Source: an uncultured Oscillospiraceae bacterium
GTDB taxonomy: Bacteria; Bacillota; Clostridia; Oscillospirales; Ruminococcaceae
DNA length: 22,748 bases
Assembly: GCA_934446455.1 (NCBI GenBank)
Contig: CAKSEE010000044.1
Span: 1-22,748, forward strand
Direction of reading: 5' to 3'
Every line of letters starts with the position of its first letter. Within the stretch, counting starts at the first letter, position 1. Made by a program: the position numbers and the translations under genes. A model generated the notes under the pieces. That model made no database searches, had not been told where the DNA came from, and was given only the letters and a program-made list of their open reading frames with translations. Below are positions 22,674 to 22,748 of this stretch, piece by piece.

Positions 22674-22748
22674 AGCTTGTCGAAAAAGTATGTTATGCCC
22701 GCGAAGCGGGCTTTGAAATTCGTTTTTTGTCACGGCTCAGCCGGGGCA
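22673..22748 (-). repeat. Palindromic repeat element, copy D (inverted, cut by window end)
   Basis: Read on the minus strand, this is the right 76 bases of copy C, nearly base for base: GCCCCGG..GAGCCGTGACAAAAAACGAATTTC, the GCCCGC-TTC-GCGGGC hairpin and the terminal repeat ATACTTTTTCGACAAGCTG. It abuts the ABC operon terminator hairpin. The rest lies beyond the window. Confidence 0.9.

Overview
The window looks like a chromosomal segment from a moderately high-GC member of the Firmicutes, most likely a gut-type Clostridia (Oscillospirales/Ruminococcus-like). The reasons are the gene order rplS-lepB-ylqF-rnhB-yraN, strong AGGAGG-type ribosome sites, near-consensus sigma-A promoters with 17-base spacers, and Gram-positive protein types (heterodimeric ABC exporter, lipoprotein, M23 hydrolase with coiled coil). 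The genus is inference. All genes look intact; no plasmid, phage or transposase gene is seen.

Layout. Positions 1-508: a repeat element cut by the window edge, two near-identical terminators and tRNA-Arg(CCG) on the minus strand. Positions 709-9700: a long plus-strand housekeeping block, starting with a promoter and folded leader, then rplS, lepB, ylqF/rbgA, rnhB, yraN, thrC, a metallophosphoesterase, tig, clpP and clpX. It covers ribosome maturation, protein export, chaperoning and proteolysis. Positions 9701-9940: a full repeat element. Positions 10035-12493: a small MGMT-like gene converging on a minus-strand pair (NAD(P)HX repair enzyme and an unknown lipoprotein). Positions 12603-22626: independently promoted plus-strand units: MATE exporter, corrinoid adenosyltransferase with D-lactate dehydrogenase, a membrane chemoreceptor, an M23 peptidase, and a two-gene heterodimeric ABC exporter. 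Positions 22673-22748: a further repeat copy, inverted.

The most unusual content is non-coding. A family of palindromic repeats (A 1-249, C 9701-9940, D 22673-22748 inverted, and a divergent core B 8231-8330) has terminal inverted repeats containing TGTCGAAAAAGTAT. Each TIR end visible in the window abuts a rho-independent-terminator-type hairpin. In copy C the whole 25-bp terminator hairpin of clpX is present on both sides (24/25 identical), as if the element inserts at terminators and duplicates them. The inside carries a variable tandem repeat in A and C, replaced by an unrelated hairpin in B.

A second theme is hairpins packed between promoter and ribosome site. They occur in front of the MATE gene, the corrinoid adenosyltransferase, the chemoreceptor, the M23 peptidase and tig. 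In ldhA and the lipoprotein gene, perfect stems include the start codon or the Shine-Dalgarno sequence itself.
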